A DNA stretch of 6,262 nucleotides from Alphaproteobacteria bacterium. Lineage in GTDB: Bacteria > Pseudomonadota > Alphaproteobacteria > Caulobacterales > Caulobacteraceae. The notes below the pieces were generated by a model. It saw nothing but the letters and a program-made list of their open reading frames with translations, searched no databases and was not told the origin of the DNA. This document shows positions 5,472 to 6,262 of the stretch, in pieces (position 1 is the stretch's first letter; each line of letters opens with the position of its first letter). The translations under genes were made by a program, and so were the position numbers. Location of the stretch: assembly GCA_018895795.1 (NCBI GenBank), contig JAHINZ010000047.1, positions 1 through 6,262 of the forward strand. Direction: 5' to 3'.

Positions 5472-6083
5472 ATGAAGCTCGGATATGCGCGGATTTCCAA
5501 GGCGGATGGATCGCAGACCCTGGATTTGCAGACGGATGCGCTCGCCGTCGCCGGCGTCACTCCTGAACACGTCTACAAGGACGAGGCGTCGGGAAAGCGC
5601 GACGATCGTCCTGGCTTGGAAGCCTGCCTGAAGGCGCTCCGCGAGGGTGACACATTATATGTATGGAAGCTCGATCGCCTCGGCCGTGACCTGAAGCATC
5701 TGGTCACAACGGTTCGTGGCCTCTCGGAGCGCGGCGTCGGGCTGAGCGTGCTGACCGGCCAAGGCGCCAACATCGACACAACCACATCCAGCGGCAAGCT
5801 GATCTTCGGCATCTTCGCCGCGTTGGCCGAATTTGAAGGCGACCTCATTCGCGAGCGCACCATGGCCGGTCTCGCTGCCGCCCGGGCTCGCGGCCGCAAG
5901 GGCGGGCGCCAGTTCGAGCTGACCAAGAATCAGATCCGCCTGGCGCAATCGGCGATGGCCAACCGCGACACCCACGTCGCCGACCTGTGCGCGGAGCTCA
6001 AGGTCAGCCGCGCGACGCTCTACCGATACGTCGGCCCCTCAGGAGAGCTTCGAGACCACGGGCGAAGAGCGCTGGCCGCTTAA
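5472..6083 (+). CDS. tnpR: Serine resolvase TnpR
   Basis: The 203-residue protein is a small serine recombinase that resolves transposition cointegrates at res by a covalent 5'-phosphoserine intermediate. The catalytic serine is S9 in GYARISKADGSQTLDLQ. Active-site arginines equivalent to gamma-delta R8, R45, R68 and R71 appear as R7, R46, R69 and R72, with WKLDRLGRDL at 65-74. The long dimer helix is at about 103-135 (including FAALAEFEGDLIRERT), and a resolvase helix-turn-helix lies at about 151-187 (VADLCAELKVSRATLYRYV). The frame is open much further upstream, but that part overlaps tnpA antisense; ATG at 5472 places S9 where the family has it. There is no good ribosome binding site. A four-codon reading frame, ATG at 5461 to TGA at 5473-5475, overlaps the start. 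The stop codon TAA at 6081-6083 runs into the right inverted repeat. Confidence 0.95.
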   Translation: MKLGYARISKADGSQTLDLQTDALAVAGVTPEHVYKDEASGKRDDRPGLEACLKALREGDTLYVWKLDRLGRDLKHLVTTVRGLSERGVGLSVLTGQGANIDTTTSSGKLIFGIFAALAEFEGDLIRERTMAGLAAARARGRKGGRQFELTKNQIRLAQSAMANRDTHVADLCAELKVSRATLYRYVGPSGELRDHGRRALAA

Positions 6084-6122
6084 ATCCTATGTCGCATTTG
6101 GGACCTTTGCGGGGATAGACCC
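6082..6122 (-). repeat. Right terminal inverted repeat (tnpR side)
   Basis: This is the reverse complement of the left terminal repeat at 40 of 41 positions, with the single difference at 6096. Its inner two bases form part of the tnpR TAA stop codon, so coding and terminal sequence are packed without spare DNA. The base after it (6123) begins the broken regulator gene. Confidence 0.95.
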
Positions 6123-6262
6123 ATCTATCGGCGTGGGCGCGAAGTCCTTCTGGACCTCATTGCTGAACTGAACCCGGGCCTTGACGACACAGAGCGGGAG
6201 ATGGTGGCCGTGTTTGTTCAAGCGTCCATTGAGGGTATGACCCTCTTCGCCGGCCACGATAA
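6123..6262 (+). pseudogene. TetR-like regulator, 5'-truncated by the transposon, runs off window
   Basis: Forty-six codons are open from the transposon edge to the end of the window. The peptide includes GREVLLDLIAELNPGLDDTE and then MVAVFVQASIEGMTLFAGHD. This helical pattern with an A-S-I-E-G-[ML]-T-x-F-A-G core resembles the C-terminal ligand-binding half of TetR/AcrR-family repressors. The N-terminal helix-turn-helix is absent: the frame upstream runs through the inverted repeat to the tnpR stop with no start codon in it. No TetR N-terminal half is found at the other end of the transposon, so the missing part was lost or lies elsewhere. The family call rests on memory of the pattern over a short fragment; the truncation is seen directly. 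Confidence 0.55.

Larger units (their letters stand above)
2193..6122. mobile_element. Complete Tn3-family transposon, tnpA-tnpR only, no cargo
   Basis: The 3,930-bp element is bounded by inverted repeats of 41 bp with one mismatch and contains a full-length Tn3-type transposase and a serine resolvase in divergent orientation. The genes fill it: tnpA ends 62 bp from the left repeat, and the tnpR stop codon overlaps the right repeat by two bases. There is no passenger gene. Tn3 elements move by replicative transposition through a cointegrate that the resolvase separates at res, and both genes look intact. Two features are unusual. The flanks are ACGTT on the left and ATCTA on the right, so the expected 5-bp target duplication is missing. 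The termini begin GGGTCTATCC rather than GGGG and lack the inner TAAG common in the family. I cannot assign a named element. Confidence 0.9.

Overview
The window reads as part of a plasmid from a GC-rich alphaproteobacterium (Caulobacter, Sphingomonas or Brevundimonas-like). The evidence is an RPA-family RepA with the usual ribbon-helix-helix gene just upstream, an iteron origin directly downstream of repA, and strong G/C preference at third codon positions. The host assignment is an inference from gene families and composition; no species marker is present.

Layout. (1) 2-139: last 45 residues of a ribbon-helix-helix protein of the kind found between parA and repA; its stop overlaps the next start as ATGA. 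(2) 136-1161: complete repA. (3) 1165-1635: thirteen direct 16-bp iterons, consensus CGTGGTNNYAGGAACC, all in repA's orientation, in a 2 + 5 + 6 arrangement whose spacing tightens and whose core sequence drifts toward the distal end. (4) 1649-1736: an AT-rich stretch (69% A+T over 1651-1736) with a degenerate inverted iteron at its near edge and four [CT]TAAC motifs, the best candidate for the unwinding region. (5) 1738-1877: GC-rich DNA with a 10-bp-period repeat and four tandem short hairpins. (6) 1878-2192: no recognisable gene. (7) 2193-6122: a complete, cargo-free Tn3-family transposon of 3,930 bp, bounded by 41-bp inverted repeats with one mismatch, carrying a full-length transposase (tnpA, minus strand) and a serine resolvase (tnpR, plus strand) diverging from a 131-bp intergenic region expected to hold res and both promoters. 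(8) 6123-6262: the C-terminal part of a TetR-like regulator that begins exactly at the transposon end and runs off the window.

How the parts work together. The ribbon-helix-helix protein and RepA belong to the replication/partition operon. RepA is expected to bind the iterons and open the adjacent AT-rich DNA. The transposon appears intact: tnpA has a D-D-E triad at D707, D779 and E911, and tnpR has the catalytic serine S9 with the active-site arginines.

What stands out. The transposon lacks the 5-bp target duplication expected of Tn3 elements, and the TetR gene broken at its right end has no matching front half at its left end. The present boundaries therefore come from more than one simple insertion. 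The element ends also lack the usual GGGG and TAAG signatures of Tn3-type repeats. I saw no defence system, CRISPR array, RNA gene or other clearly new system.
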